DNA of 5,660 bases from assembly GCA_044375625.1 (NCBI GenBank), contig JBILMH010000055.1, positions 1 to 5,660 on the forward strand. Reading direction: 5' to 3'. Positions 1 to 5,655 of this stretch are shown piece by piece. Source of the DNA: CAISOG01 sp044375625 (lineage in GTDB: Bacteria > Pseudomonadota > Alphaproteobacteria > CAISOG01). The translations under genes were made by a program, and so were the position numbers. Numbering within the stretch: the stretch's first letter is position 1; each line of letters starts with the position of its first letter. Below the pieces are notes generated by a model. The model had not been told where the DNA came from. It searched no databases and saw only the letters and a program-made list of their open reading frames with translations.

Positions 1-1432
1 CAGCCATACAAAGGTTGAGGAAATTCGCAAAATCTTCGATGGGGTGGCCTATCAACCCGTTGCCGCCCGCTATCGCATTTACATTGTGGACGAGGTTCAC
101 ATGCTGTCGGGTCATTCCTTTAACGCGTTGTTAAAAACGCTTGAGGAGCCGCCGCCGCATGTCAAATTCCTGTTTGCCACCACCGAAATTCGCAAAGTTC
201 CCGTGACCATCCTGTCGCGCTGTATGCGGTTTTCGTTGCGGCGTGTTGAGGTTCCTGTGTTGGCCGCCCATTTGCAGGAAGTCGCCCAGAAAGAACAGGT
301 TGGGTTAGAACCATCGGCTGCAACCCTGCTGGCTAAGGCCGCTGAGGGCAGCGTGCGGGATAGCCTGTCGTTGTTGGATCAGGCCATCGCGCTATCCAGC
401 ACCGAAACGGGGATTGCAACCATTAACGATACGGTTGTGCGGCAAATGTTGGGCTTGGCGGCGGGGGACGGCGTGCAACAGGTGCTGGCCGCCATTTTGC
501 AGGGGCAACCGCATCAGGCGCTGACCCATTTTGGCCAGCTGTATGCGGCGGGCAGTGAGCCGTTGCAGCTGTTGCAAGACTTGCTGCATCTGGTTTACCA
601 GCTGACCCGCGGCCAGCTTTTGGCGTCTTCTGAAGGTGAGGAGGCGGGCGAAGATTTGCCCCCCTTGCTGCCGATTCTGACCGAGCTGGCGGCGATGCCA
701 CTGCTGACCCGTGCTTGGCAACTGCTGCTAAAAGGGATTGATGAGGTGCAACAGGCGCCCAATGCTTTTGAGGCGGCGGAGATGATTTTGGTGCGCCTGG
801 CCTATGCCAGCACGCTGCCAACCCCCTATGAATTGATGCGCGGGCAACAGCTGCAGATGCCAACCCCAGCTGCCGCGCCCGCGCCCACAGCCAAAACCGC
901 GCGCGCCCCAAAAGAATCTGCCGCTAATCTGGCGGTTCCCGAGGTTGCATCCGTGGCATCGGATACAGCCTCTACCGCAGCCCCCCTAACAGCGGCGCCA
1001 ATAGCGGCGGAGTCCAGCCCGCCCGCGGACGCTATTCATGCCGCCCCTGCTGCCCTTGCCATTCCCGCCATGCCCGTTGACTACGCGCAGTTGGTGGAGA
1101 TATTGGCCGATCATAATCCCCTGTTGGCATCGCAACTGCGTCAAAATGCCTCGCTGGTGCTGTATGAGCCGCCCTTGCTGCGCCTGCATATGCCAACCCT
1201 GCCGCCGTCCAGCTGGTGGCAGGATCTGGAAAAAACCTTGCGGCGGGTGATGCCCGCTGACTGGTTGGTGCAAGCCGCCGATGCCCCTGGCGGCCTTAGC
1301 TTAAAGGATCAGGCTGAGGCGGAATGGGCGTCGCTGCAATCCAAGATCGCTGATAACCCAGATCTACAGCAGTTGCAGCAGGGTTTCCCCGACCTTACCA
1401 TCACCGCCATCAAATCCTCACAAGGCGGCTAG
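1..1432 (+). CDS. dnaX: DNA polymerase III subunit tau (clamp loader), 5'-truncated by the window
   Basis: DnaX is the AAA+ ATPase of the clamp loader: it opens the beta sliding clamp and loads it on primed DNA, and tau also links polymerase cores and the helicase. The frame is open from base 2 (SHTKVEEIRKIFDG...), which matches the family just before Walker B, so the GTG at 44 is an internal valine and not the start. Numbering that valine as 1, I see Walker B DEVH at 16-19, sensor 1 FATTE at 44-48, the arginine-finger motif SRC at 58-60 and the sensor 2 GSVRD at 102-106. The clamp-loader domain III follows to about 265, then an Ala/Pro-rich linker (about 272-345), then a tau-type C-terminal domain to 462 ending SSQGG. 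By alignment on DEVHML, roughly the first 110 residues of a typical DnaX, including Walker A and the zinc cysteines, are mostly outside the window. A slippery heptamer in the linker is described separately. Identity is certain from the motifs. Confidence 0.97.
   Translation, partial: SHTKVEEIRKIFDGVAYQPVAARYRIYIVDEVHMLSGHSFNALLKTLEEPPPHVKFLFATTEIRKVPVTILSRCMRFSLRRVEVPVLAAHLQEVAQKEQVGLEPSAATLLAKAAEGSVRDSLSLLDQAIALSSTETGIATINDTVVRQMLGLAAGDGVQQVLAAILQGQPHQALTHFGQLYAAGSEPLQLLQDLLHLVYQLTRGQLLASSEGEEAGEDLPPLLPILTELAAMPLLTRAWQLLLKGIDEVQQAPNAFEAAEMILVRLAYASTLPTPYELMRGQQLQMPTPAAAPAPTAKTARAPKESAANLAVPEVASVASDTASTAAPLTAAPIAAESSPPADAIHAAPAALAIPAMPVDYAQLVEILADHNPLLASQLRQNASLVLYEPPLLRLHMPTLPPSSWWQDLEKTLRRVMPADWLVQAADAPGGLSLKDQAEAEWASLQSKIADNPDLQQLQQGFPDLTITAIKSSQGG
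907..927 (+). promoter_or_regulatory. candidate -1 ribosomal frameshift site in dnaX (C CCA AAA, then -1 stop)
   Basis: In the dnaX reading frame the bases at 907-913 read C CCA AAA, which fits the X XXY YYZ pattern for -1 slippage. After a -1 shift, translation would add Arg-Ile-Cys-Arg and stop at TAA (925-927). The site lies at residue 290 of the visible protein, at the start of the linker after domain III, roughly where E. coli dnaX shifts to make the short gamma subunit. A weak stem CCGC/GCGG (921-924 with 932-935) begins 7 nt downstream. I see no Shine-Dalgarno-like stimulator upstream. The heptamer and the stop are direct observations; their use is inference and chance occurrence is quite possible. 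Confidence 0.25.
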
Positions 1433-1517
1433 CCACCCATCCCACCATCCTTGACGGCTGGGGATAGGTTGTGGAAAGCTAGCGTTTTTCCCATCACGCG
1501 CAACAGGCACGGCATTC

Positions 1518-2951
1518 ATGACAAACACATCCTATGAAATGGTTATCGGTGTAGAGGTGCACGCGCAGATTATTTCCAACGCTAAGCTGTTTTCGGGATC
1601 CTCCACCCGCTTTGGCGCGTCGCCGAACAGCCAGGTCAGCTTTATCGATGCCGCCTTTCCCGGCATGCTGCCCGTGCTGAATGGCTTTTGCGTGGCGCAG
1701 GCGGTCAAAACAGGACTGGCTTTGAACGCCGAAATTCACCCCGAATCGGTGTTTGACCGCAAAAACTATTTTTACCCCGATTTGCCCAGCGGCTATCAGA
1801 TTTCGCAATTCACCCGCCCTATCGTGGGCAAGGGGTGGATCGACATCGACCTGCCCGACGGCAGCGTGAAACGCATCGGCATCACCCGCCTGCATTTAGA
1901 GCAAGATGCGGGCAAAAGCCTGCATGATCAGCATCCAACCCAAAGTTATATCGATCTGAATCGTGCGGGCGTTGGGTTGATGGAGATTGTATCAGAGCCC
2001 GATATGCGTAGCGCGGAGGAGGTGGCGGCCTATGTCAAAAAGCTGCGCAGCATCCTGCAATACCTCGGCACCTGCGATGGCAATATGGAGCAGGGCAATT
2101 TGCGTTGCGACGTCAATTTGTCGTTGCGGCGGCCTGGCGAGCCGCTGGGGACACGCTGTGAGCTGAAAAACCTGAACTCGGTACGTTTTATTGTGCAGGC
2201 CATCGCGGTGGAGGCAGGGCGGCAGCAGGAAATTCTGGACAGCGGTGGACAGGTTATTCAGGAAACCCGCCTATTCGACCCCGTGCGCGGCGAAACCCGC
2301 AGCCTGCGTAGTAAGGAAGACGCGATGGACTATCGCTATTTTCCCGATCCCGACCTGTTGCCGCTGCGGTTGGAGGAGGGGTTGATTGAGCGGATGCGCG
2401 CCGCCCTGCCCGAACTGCCCGACGCCAAAAAGGCGCGACTGGTAAGTGATTATGGCCTAAGCCCCTATGACGCGGGGCTGTTGGTGGTGGATGCCGTGAC
2501 GGCTGGCTTTTTTGAAACGCTGGCTAAGGGGCGGGATGCGAAGCTGGCTGCCAATTGGATGCTGCATGAGCTGTTTGCCCTGCTGAACAAACAGGGCAAG
2601 GAAATTGGCGATTCGCCGATAAGCGCCAATCAGTTGGGCGAACTGGTTGATCTGATACAAAATAACACCATTTCGGGCAAAATTGCCAAGGATGTGTTGG
2701 TGCAAATGGCCGAAACGGGCAAAAGCGCGACGGATTTGGTTGCGACGGGCGGCCTGCAACAGGTTACAGACACCGATGCGATTGCCAAAATTGTGGCGCA
2801 GGTGTTGGCCGATAACCCTGGCCAGTTGGCCGATTATCGTGCGGGTAAGGACAAATTGTTCGGCTTTTTTGTTGGCCAAGTGATGAAGCTTAGCCAGGGA
2901 AAGGCCAACCCCGACCTAGTCAACAGCCTATTGCGGCAGCAGTTGGATTAG
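1518..2951 (+). CDS. gatB: Asp-tRNA(Asn)/Glu-tRNA(Gln) amidotransferase subunit B
   Basis: GatB is the tRNA-binding and kinase/transamidase subunit of cytosolic GatCAB, which converts Glu-tRNA(Gln) and/or Asp-tRNA(Asn) to the amidated form using ammonia delivered from GatA. The 477 residues are the normal family length. The N-terminal cradle domain runs to about 290: YEMVIGVEVHAQ (6-17), FDRKNYFYPDLPSGYQ (79-94), RIGITRLHLEQDAGKS (119-134), the segment DLNRAGVGLMEIVSEPD (146-162), GNLRCDVNLS (193-202) and DYRYFPDPDL (271-280). A helical linker and a C-terminal YqeY-like tRNA-binding domain follow (about 330-475), with KLFGFFVGQVMK (446-457) and GKANPDLVNSLL (461-472). The paired zinc cysteines of some GatB proteins are replaced (S26, S28 and the VSFIDAAFPG stretch), as in other cysteine-less members such as S. 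aureus GatB. The ATG at 1518 puts the conserved YEMVIG near the N-terminus; only a weak ACAGG precedes it. gatA and gatC are not in the window. Confidence 0.98.
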   Translation: MTNTSYEMVIGVEVHAQIISNAKLFSGSSTRFGASPNSQVSFIDAAFPGMLPVLNGFCVAQAVKTGLALNAEIHPESVFDRKNYFYPDLPSGYQISQFTRPIVGKGWIDIDLPDGSVKRIGITRLHLEQDAGKSLHDQHPTQSYIDLNRAGVGLMEIVSEPDMRSAEEVAAYVKKLRSILQYLGTCDGNMEQGNLRCDVNLSLRRPGEPLGTRCELKNLNSVRFIVQAIAVEAGRQQEILDSGGQVIQETRLFDPVRGETRSLRSKEDAMDYRYFPDPDLLPLRLEEGLIERMRAALPELPDAKKARLVSDYGLSPYDAGLLVVDAVTAGFFETLAKGRDAKLAANWMLHELFALLNKQGKEIGDSPISANQLGELVDLIQNNTISGKIAKDVLVQMAETGKSATDLVATGGLQQVTDTDAIAKIVAQVLADNPGQLADYRAGKDKLFGFFVGQVMKLSQGKANPDLVNSLLRQQLD

Positions 2952-2967
2952 GTTGCCGCAATTGGTG

Positions 2968-2985
2968 ATGCAATATGACTTGCAT
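2968..2985. repeat. short perfect inverted repeat after gatB
   Basis: ATGCAA (2968-2973) and TTGCAT (2980-2985) are perfect reverse complements around a 6-nt loop, 16 nt after the gatB stop and 64 nt before rplY. No T run follows, so it is not an intrinsic terminator. It could be an operator half-site pair or a small RNA stem. A six-base match can also be chance. Confidence 0.4.
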
Positions 2986-3008
2986 TGGGCGAACAAATTG
3001 GTTATCAA
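2980..3008 (+). promoter_or_regulatory. weak sigma70-type promoter candidate for rplY
   Basis: TTGCAT (2980-2985) and TATCAA (3003-3008) are separated by 17 nt, about 40 nt before the rplY start. The -35 has only the TTG core and the -10 matches TAT-A-. The -35 would coincide with the right arm of the inverted repeat at 2968-2985. The 98-nt gap after gatB makes an rplY promoter plausible, but the match is poor and the call is tentative. Confidence 0.25.
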
Positions 3009-3027
3009 TGCCGATTCGGAATTAACC
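3000..3027 (+). repeat. small imperfect hairpin in the rplY leader
   Basis: GGTTA (3000-3004) can pair with TAACC (3023-3027), enclosing an inner CCG-ATT-CGG stem (3011-3019) across an unequal internal loop. It ends 22 nt before the rplY ATG, so it would sit in the leader only if transcription begins upstream. It is short and mostly AT-paired, so its stability is uncertain. E. coli rplY is known to be autoregulated through its leader, which is why the structure is listed, but there is no evidence of the same mechanism here. Confidence 0.25.
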
Positions 3028-3049
3028 TGTTTGATGGGATATAAAGGCC

Positions 3050-3655
3050 ATGGCTGAAATTTTGTTGGTAGAGGGCAATGCCCGTACGGCGCTTGGAACT
3101 GGTGAGGCGCGGGCTGTGCGTCGTCAGGGCTTAATTCCTGCCGTGGTGTATGGCAATAATTTGGAACCTTTGGCGATCGCTATTCAATTGCGTCCGATTG
3201 AAAACGCGCTGAATAAGCCTGGCTTTTACACCAAGCTGTTCGATCTGAACATTGATGGCAAGGCGGTGCGTGCTGTCGCCCGTGACATCCAGTTTCACCC
3301 CGTAACAGATCGCATCCTGCATCTGGATTTCCAGCGCGTCGATCCCAACTCCACCATTCGCGTCGATGTGCCGCTGGTGCTGGTTGGTCATACCGAATCC
3401 CCAGGCTTGAAAAGCGGTGGGGTGCTGAACCTTTTGCTGCACACCCTGACTCTGGAGTCAGCGGTTGACAAAATTCCTGAGAAAATTGAAATCAGCTTGG
3501 CTGGTGTCGATATTGGTGACAGCCTTCATATTGAGGATATTGCCCTGCCCGATGGTGCCAAATTGGTTGCGGGCGCGCGTGATACCACGGTTTACACCAT
3601 AACGGGTGCAACATCAGAAAGCGAAAGCGCTGCTGAGGCGGGTACGGAGTCTTAG
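3050..3655 (+). CDS. rplY: 50S ribosomal protein L25, long CTC/TL5 form
   Basis: bL25 binds 5S rRNA in the large ribosomal subunit. At 201 residues this is the two-domain CTC/TL5 form rather than the short form of about 94 residues in E. coli. The N-terminal 5S-binding domain covers about 5-97: ARTALGTGEARAVRRQGLIP (11-30) followed by AVVYG, and ARDIQFHPVTDRILHLDFQR (77-96). The C-terminal beta domain covers about 103-187, with VDVPLVLVGHTESPGLKSGG (105-124), KIPEKIEISLAGVDIGDSLH (141-160) and DIALPDG (163-169). It ends in a short acidic Ser/Glu/Ala tail (189-201), common in proteobacterial members. The ATG at 3050 begins the conserved N-terminus. GGGA (3036-3039) is 10 nt upstream and AAAGG (3043-3047) only 2 nt, so the ribosome binding site is not ideal. 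pth follows after 90 nt, the arrangement familiar from alphaproteobacteria. Identity is certain; the regulation is not known. Confidence 0.97.
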   Translation: MAEILLVEGNARTALGTGEARAVRRQGLIPAVVYGNNLEPLAIAIQLRPIENALNKPGFYTKLFDLNIDGKAVRAVARDIQFHPVTDRILHLDFQRVDPNSTIRVDVPLVLVGHTESPGLKSGGVLNLLLHTLTLESAVDKIPEKIEISLAGVDIGDSLHIEDIALPDGAKLVAGARDTTVYTITGATSESESAAEAGTES

Positions 3656-3659
3656 TCCT

Positions 3660-3675
3660 GCTGGCTGTCACCAGC
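3660..3675 (+). repeat. 5-bp stem-loop just after rplY
   Basis: GCTGG (3660-3664) and CCAGC (3671-3675) form a perfect stem with a 6-nt loop, starting 4 nt after the rplY stop. An alternative pairing, CTGGC (3661-3665) with GCCAG (3678-3682), overlaps it. No T run follows, so it is not a standard intrinsic terminator. It might protect the rplY 3' end or reduce read-through into pth; neither is shown by the sequence. Confidence 0.35.
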
Positions 3676-3732
3676 TGGCCAGATCGTTGCGAATCAGGGA
3701 TGTTGGCGGCTGGTTTAAGGTCGTGACTTTTT

Positions 3733-3738
3733 AAGGGA
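3733..3738 (+). promoter_or_regulatory. ribosome binding site of pth
   Basis: AAGGGA ends 7 nt before the ATG at 3746. It is a near-consensus Shine-Dalgarno at good spacing and supports that start, which also places the conserved WLIVGLGNPG at the N-terminus. Confidence 0.7.
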
Positions 3739-3745
3739 TACACCT

Positions 3746-4363
3746 ATGTGGTTGATAGTCGGTCTAGGCAATCCAGGCTCGGCTTATGCCGCTACACGGC
3801 ATAATATTGGCTTTATGCTGATGGATTACCTGCGCAAAGACGGCGGTTTAAGCTCTTGGCGCAAGAAATTCGATAGCGAACTGGCCGATGGGGATTTTGG
3901 CGGATCCCCCGTCATCGCCCTTAAGCCGCAAACCTTTATGAATCTGTCGGGCATAGCGGTTGCCTCTGCTATGCGTTTTTACAAATTGCCGCCTGAGCGG
4001 GTATTGGTGATGCATGACGATCTCGACCTACCGCTGGCAACCATGAAGCTGAAAATTGGGGGCGGTAACGGCGGCCACAATGGCCTTAGGAATATTGAGG
4101 CGCATATCGGCAGCCTGTTTTGGCGGCTGCGCCTGGGCATTGGGCGGCCAGCCGATAAGGCACAGGTGCATGATTACGTCCTAAGCCCCTTTATCAACGC
4201 TGAAAAAGCCGAATTGCCCGCCATTTTTGATCGGGCGGCACGCGCCATCCCCTGGCTGTTGCAGGGGCAGGCGGACTATGCCCGCAACGTCCTGGCGCAC
4301 AACCTTGCCCAAAGCTCTTCTGGTGGGGCAGGGAACACAGATTCAGCCAAACCAAAAGGATAA
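3746..4363 (+). CDS. pth: peptidyl-tRNA hydrolase
   Basis: Pth cleaves the ester bond of peptidyl-tRNAs that drop off the ribosome and so returns tRNA to the pool; it is usually essential in bacteria and acts in the cytosol. The 205-residue protein starts with WLIVGLGNPG (2-11) and carries TRHNIGF (17-23), TFMNLSG (63-69), VLVMHDDLDLP (86-96) and IGGGNGGHNGLRNIE (104-118). The residues matching the E. coli active site are all present: N9, H19, D91 and N112, with N66 of the FMNLSG motif. The last 20 or so residues are a Ser/Gly/Asn/Lys-rich tail past the conserved fold, which accounts for the length being slightly over the E. coli 194. Its final codons (AAA GGA TAA) contain the Shine-Dalgarno of ychF, which starts 7 nt after the stop, so the two genes are probably co-transcribed and translationally coupled. 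Confidence 0.98.
   Translation: MWLIVGLGNPGSAYAATRHNIGFMLMDYLRKDGGLSSWRKKFDSELADGDFGGSPVIALKPQTFMNLSGIAVASAMRFYKLPPERVLVMHDDLDLPLATMKLKIGGGNGGHNGLRNIEAHIGSLFWRLRLGIGRPADKAQVHDYVLSPFINAEKAELPAIFDRAARAIPWLLQGQADYARNVLAHNLAQSSSGGAGNTDSAKPKG
4354..4360 (+). promoter_or_regulatory. ribosome binding site of ychF, inside the end of pth
   Basis: AAAAGGA lies in the last codons of pth, directly before its TAA, and 10 nt before the ATG at 4371. It decides the ychF start: the frame stays open 144 nt further upstream into pth, but that part encodes only a shadow of pth, while the site and the family N-terminus both point to 4371. Confidence 0.65.
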
Positions 4364-4370
4364 CACAGTC

Positions 4371-5471
4371 ATGGGATTCACTTGCGGCATTGTCGGCCTG
4401 CCAAATGTTGGCAAATCAACCCTGTTTAACGCCCTTACGGCAACGGCGGCTGCCCAGGCGGCCAACTATCCCTTTTGCACGATTGAGCCCAATGTGGGTA
4501 AGGTTGCGGTGCCCGATGATCGCCAAGACAAGCTGGCGGCGTTGGCAAAATCCCTGCGCGTTTTGCCAACCCAGCTGGAGTTTGTGGATATCGCCGGCCT
4601 GGTGCGTGGCGCGGCCGAGGGGGCAGGGCTGGGCAATAAGTTTTTGAGCCATATTCGTGAGGTGGATGCCATCTGCCATGTGTTGCGCTGTTTCGAAAAT
4701 GGCGATGTGACGCATGTGGAGGGCGGGGTTGACCCCGTGCGCGATGCGGAGATTGTTGAAACCGAACTGATGTTGGCCGATCTGGAAAGCCTGGAAAAAC
4801 GCTTGCCCGCCTTGGAAAAACGGGCGAAGGGCGGCGATGATATCGCCAAAGCCCAGCTGCCCTTGGCGCAGCAGGCGATTGCCCTGCTAAACGCGGGTAA
4901 GCCCGCCCGCCAGGCCAAAATTGCCCCCGAGGATTTGGACTATTGGCATCAAATGCAGCTGATTACCGCCAAACCCGTGCTGTATGTCTGCAACCTGTCG
5001 GAATCAGAGGCGGCCAGCGGTAATGCGCTTAGCGAGCAGGTCATTGCGATGGCGTCCGCGCAGGGGGCGCCGGTGGTGACCATTGCCGCCGCCATTGAAT
5101 CGGAAATTGCCCAGCTGTCGTCGGTTGAGGAGCAGGAAATGTTTCTGGCCGAAATCGGCCTGCAGGAGCCCGGCCTAAACCGCCTGGTGCAAAGCGGCTA
5201 TCGCCTGTTGGGTCTGCAAACCTTTTTTACCGTTGGGCCAAAGGAAACGCGGGCATGGACGATTCCCATTGGGTCAAAGGCGCCCCAGGCGGCGGGGGTT
5301 ATTCATACCGATTTTGAACGCGGCTTTATCGCGGCGGAAACGGTATCCTATGACGACTACATCACCTGTGGGGGTGAGGCGGGCGCCAAGGCCGCTGGCA
5401 AATGGCGCACCGAAGGTAAGGAGTATGTGGTGCAAGATGGCGACATCCTGCTGTTCCGCTTTAATGTTTAG
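4371..5471 (+). CDS. ychF: redox-regulated ribosome-associated ATPase YchF (OLA1 family)
   Basis: YchF is a conserved TRAFAC P-loop NTPase of the Obg family that binds ribosomes and prefers ATP over GTP; in E. coli it is linked to the oxidative stress response. From the ATG at 4371 it has 366 residues, against 363 in E. coli, and begins MGFTCGIVGLPNVGKST like its homologues. G1 is GLPNVGKST (9-17), switch II is DIAG (73-76) followed by leucine (the hydrophobic substitution of this subclass), and the G4 position reads NLSE (208-211) rather than NKxD, which explains the relaxed or ATP specificity. A charged helical insert (about 130-200) and a C-terminal TGS domain (about 282-366; RAWTIPIGSKAPQAAG, HTDFERGFI) complete the fold. 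A cysteine (C36) sits in the conserved PFCTIEPN. It is the last gene before the terminator and probably shares a transcript with pth. Confidence 0.98.
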   Translation: MGFTCGIVGLPNVGKSTLFNALTATAAAQAANYPFCTIEPNVGKVAVPDDRQDKLAALAKSLRVLPTQLEFVDIAGLVRGAAEGAGLGNKFLSHIREVDAICHVLRCFENGDVTHVEGGVDPVRDAEIVETELMLADLESLEKRLPALEKRAKGGDDIAKAQLPLAQQAIALLNAGKPARQAKIAPEDLDYWHQMQLITAKPVLYVCNLSESEAASGNALSEQVIAMASAQGAPVVTIAAAIESEIAQLSSVEEQEMFLAEIGLQEPGLNRLVQSGYRLLGLQTFFTVGPKETRAWTIPIGSKAPQAAGVIHTDFERGFIAAETVSYDDYITCGGEAGAKAAGKWRTEGKEYVVQDGDILLFRFNV

Positions 5472-5578
5472 AAACGCTGCCTGCCTGGAATGACCATCAT
5501 CGGAAACGGCGAACCAATCTCAACACGGGTGCGCCGCCTGTCCAAGTTCAGATAGATGTGAGACGTGATGGTGGTGGT

Positions 5579-5636
5579 GGGTGAGGCAAGTGTTGGTAAG
5601 TCGCAGACTTATCACCGCTTTCCTCACCCTTTTTTT
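5579..5636 (+). terminator. strong intrinsic terminator with a long hairpin
   Basis: GGGTGAGG (5579-5586) pairs perfectly with CCTCACCC (5622-5629), followed directly by seven T (5630-5636). The interior continues the stem: AAGTG (5588-5592) with CGCTT (5616-5620, one G-U), then TGGTAAGTC (5594-5602) with GACTTATCA (5606-5614, one G-U), capped by a GCA triloop. That is 22 base pairs in 51 nt with two single mismatches. It lies 107 nt after the ychF stop and should end the transcript from the left. On the - strand the hairpin is not followed by a T run, so it acts mainly on + strand transcripts. Confidence 0.9.
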
Positions 5637-5655
5637 GCTTTTTTACGGCAAAAAA
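5631..5655. repeat. second inverted repeat overlapping the terminator T tract
   Basis: TTTTTTGC (5631-5638) and GCAAAAAA (5648-5655) are perfect reverse complements around a 9-nt loop. An alternative register pairs CTTTTTT (5638-5644) with AAAAAAG (5650-5656) around ACGGC. The left arm is the T tract of the terminator, so the two structures overlap. On the - strand the repeat gives a run of T at 5655-5650. No gene is seen to the right because the window ends at 5660. Confidence 0.55.

Noticed and set aside
44..46. GTG as the start of dnaX
   Set aside because: The frame is open to the window edge and the residues before it (TKVEEIRKIFDG) match DnaX; it is an internal valine.
423..911. 162-codon open frame on the - strand inside dnaX
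   Set aside because: It lies wholly opposite dnaX, has low-complexity Ala/Pro/Arg content and no recognisable motif; it is a codon-bias shadow. The - strand frames at 392-721 and 986-1273 are rejected for the same reason.
1451..1489. TTGACG followed by TTTTT as a gatB promoter or dnaX terminator
   Set aside because: No acceptable -10 element lies 16-18 nt from TTGACG, and the nearby inverted pairing is asymmetric and about 10 nt away from the T run.
2457..2879. 140-codon open frame on the - strand inside gatB
   Set aside because: It is fully opposite the conserved GatB C-terminal domain, with no ribosome binding site or family resemblance. The same holds for 1494-1895.
4227..4370. N-terminal extension of ychF overlapping pth
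   Set aside because: These 48 codons only read pth in another frame; YchF homologues begin at MGF, and a good Shine-Dalgarno precedes 4371.
4466..4918. 150-codon open frame on the - strand inside ychF
   Set aside because: It is a Ser/Arg/Ala-rich shadow opposite conserved YchF motifs; the - strand frame at 4416-4715 is rejected likewise.
5570..5580. GGT repeat before the terminator as a microsatellite
   Set aside because: Only about three and a half units, partly belonging to the terminator stem; too short to call a repeat locus.
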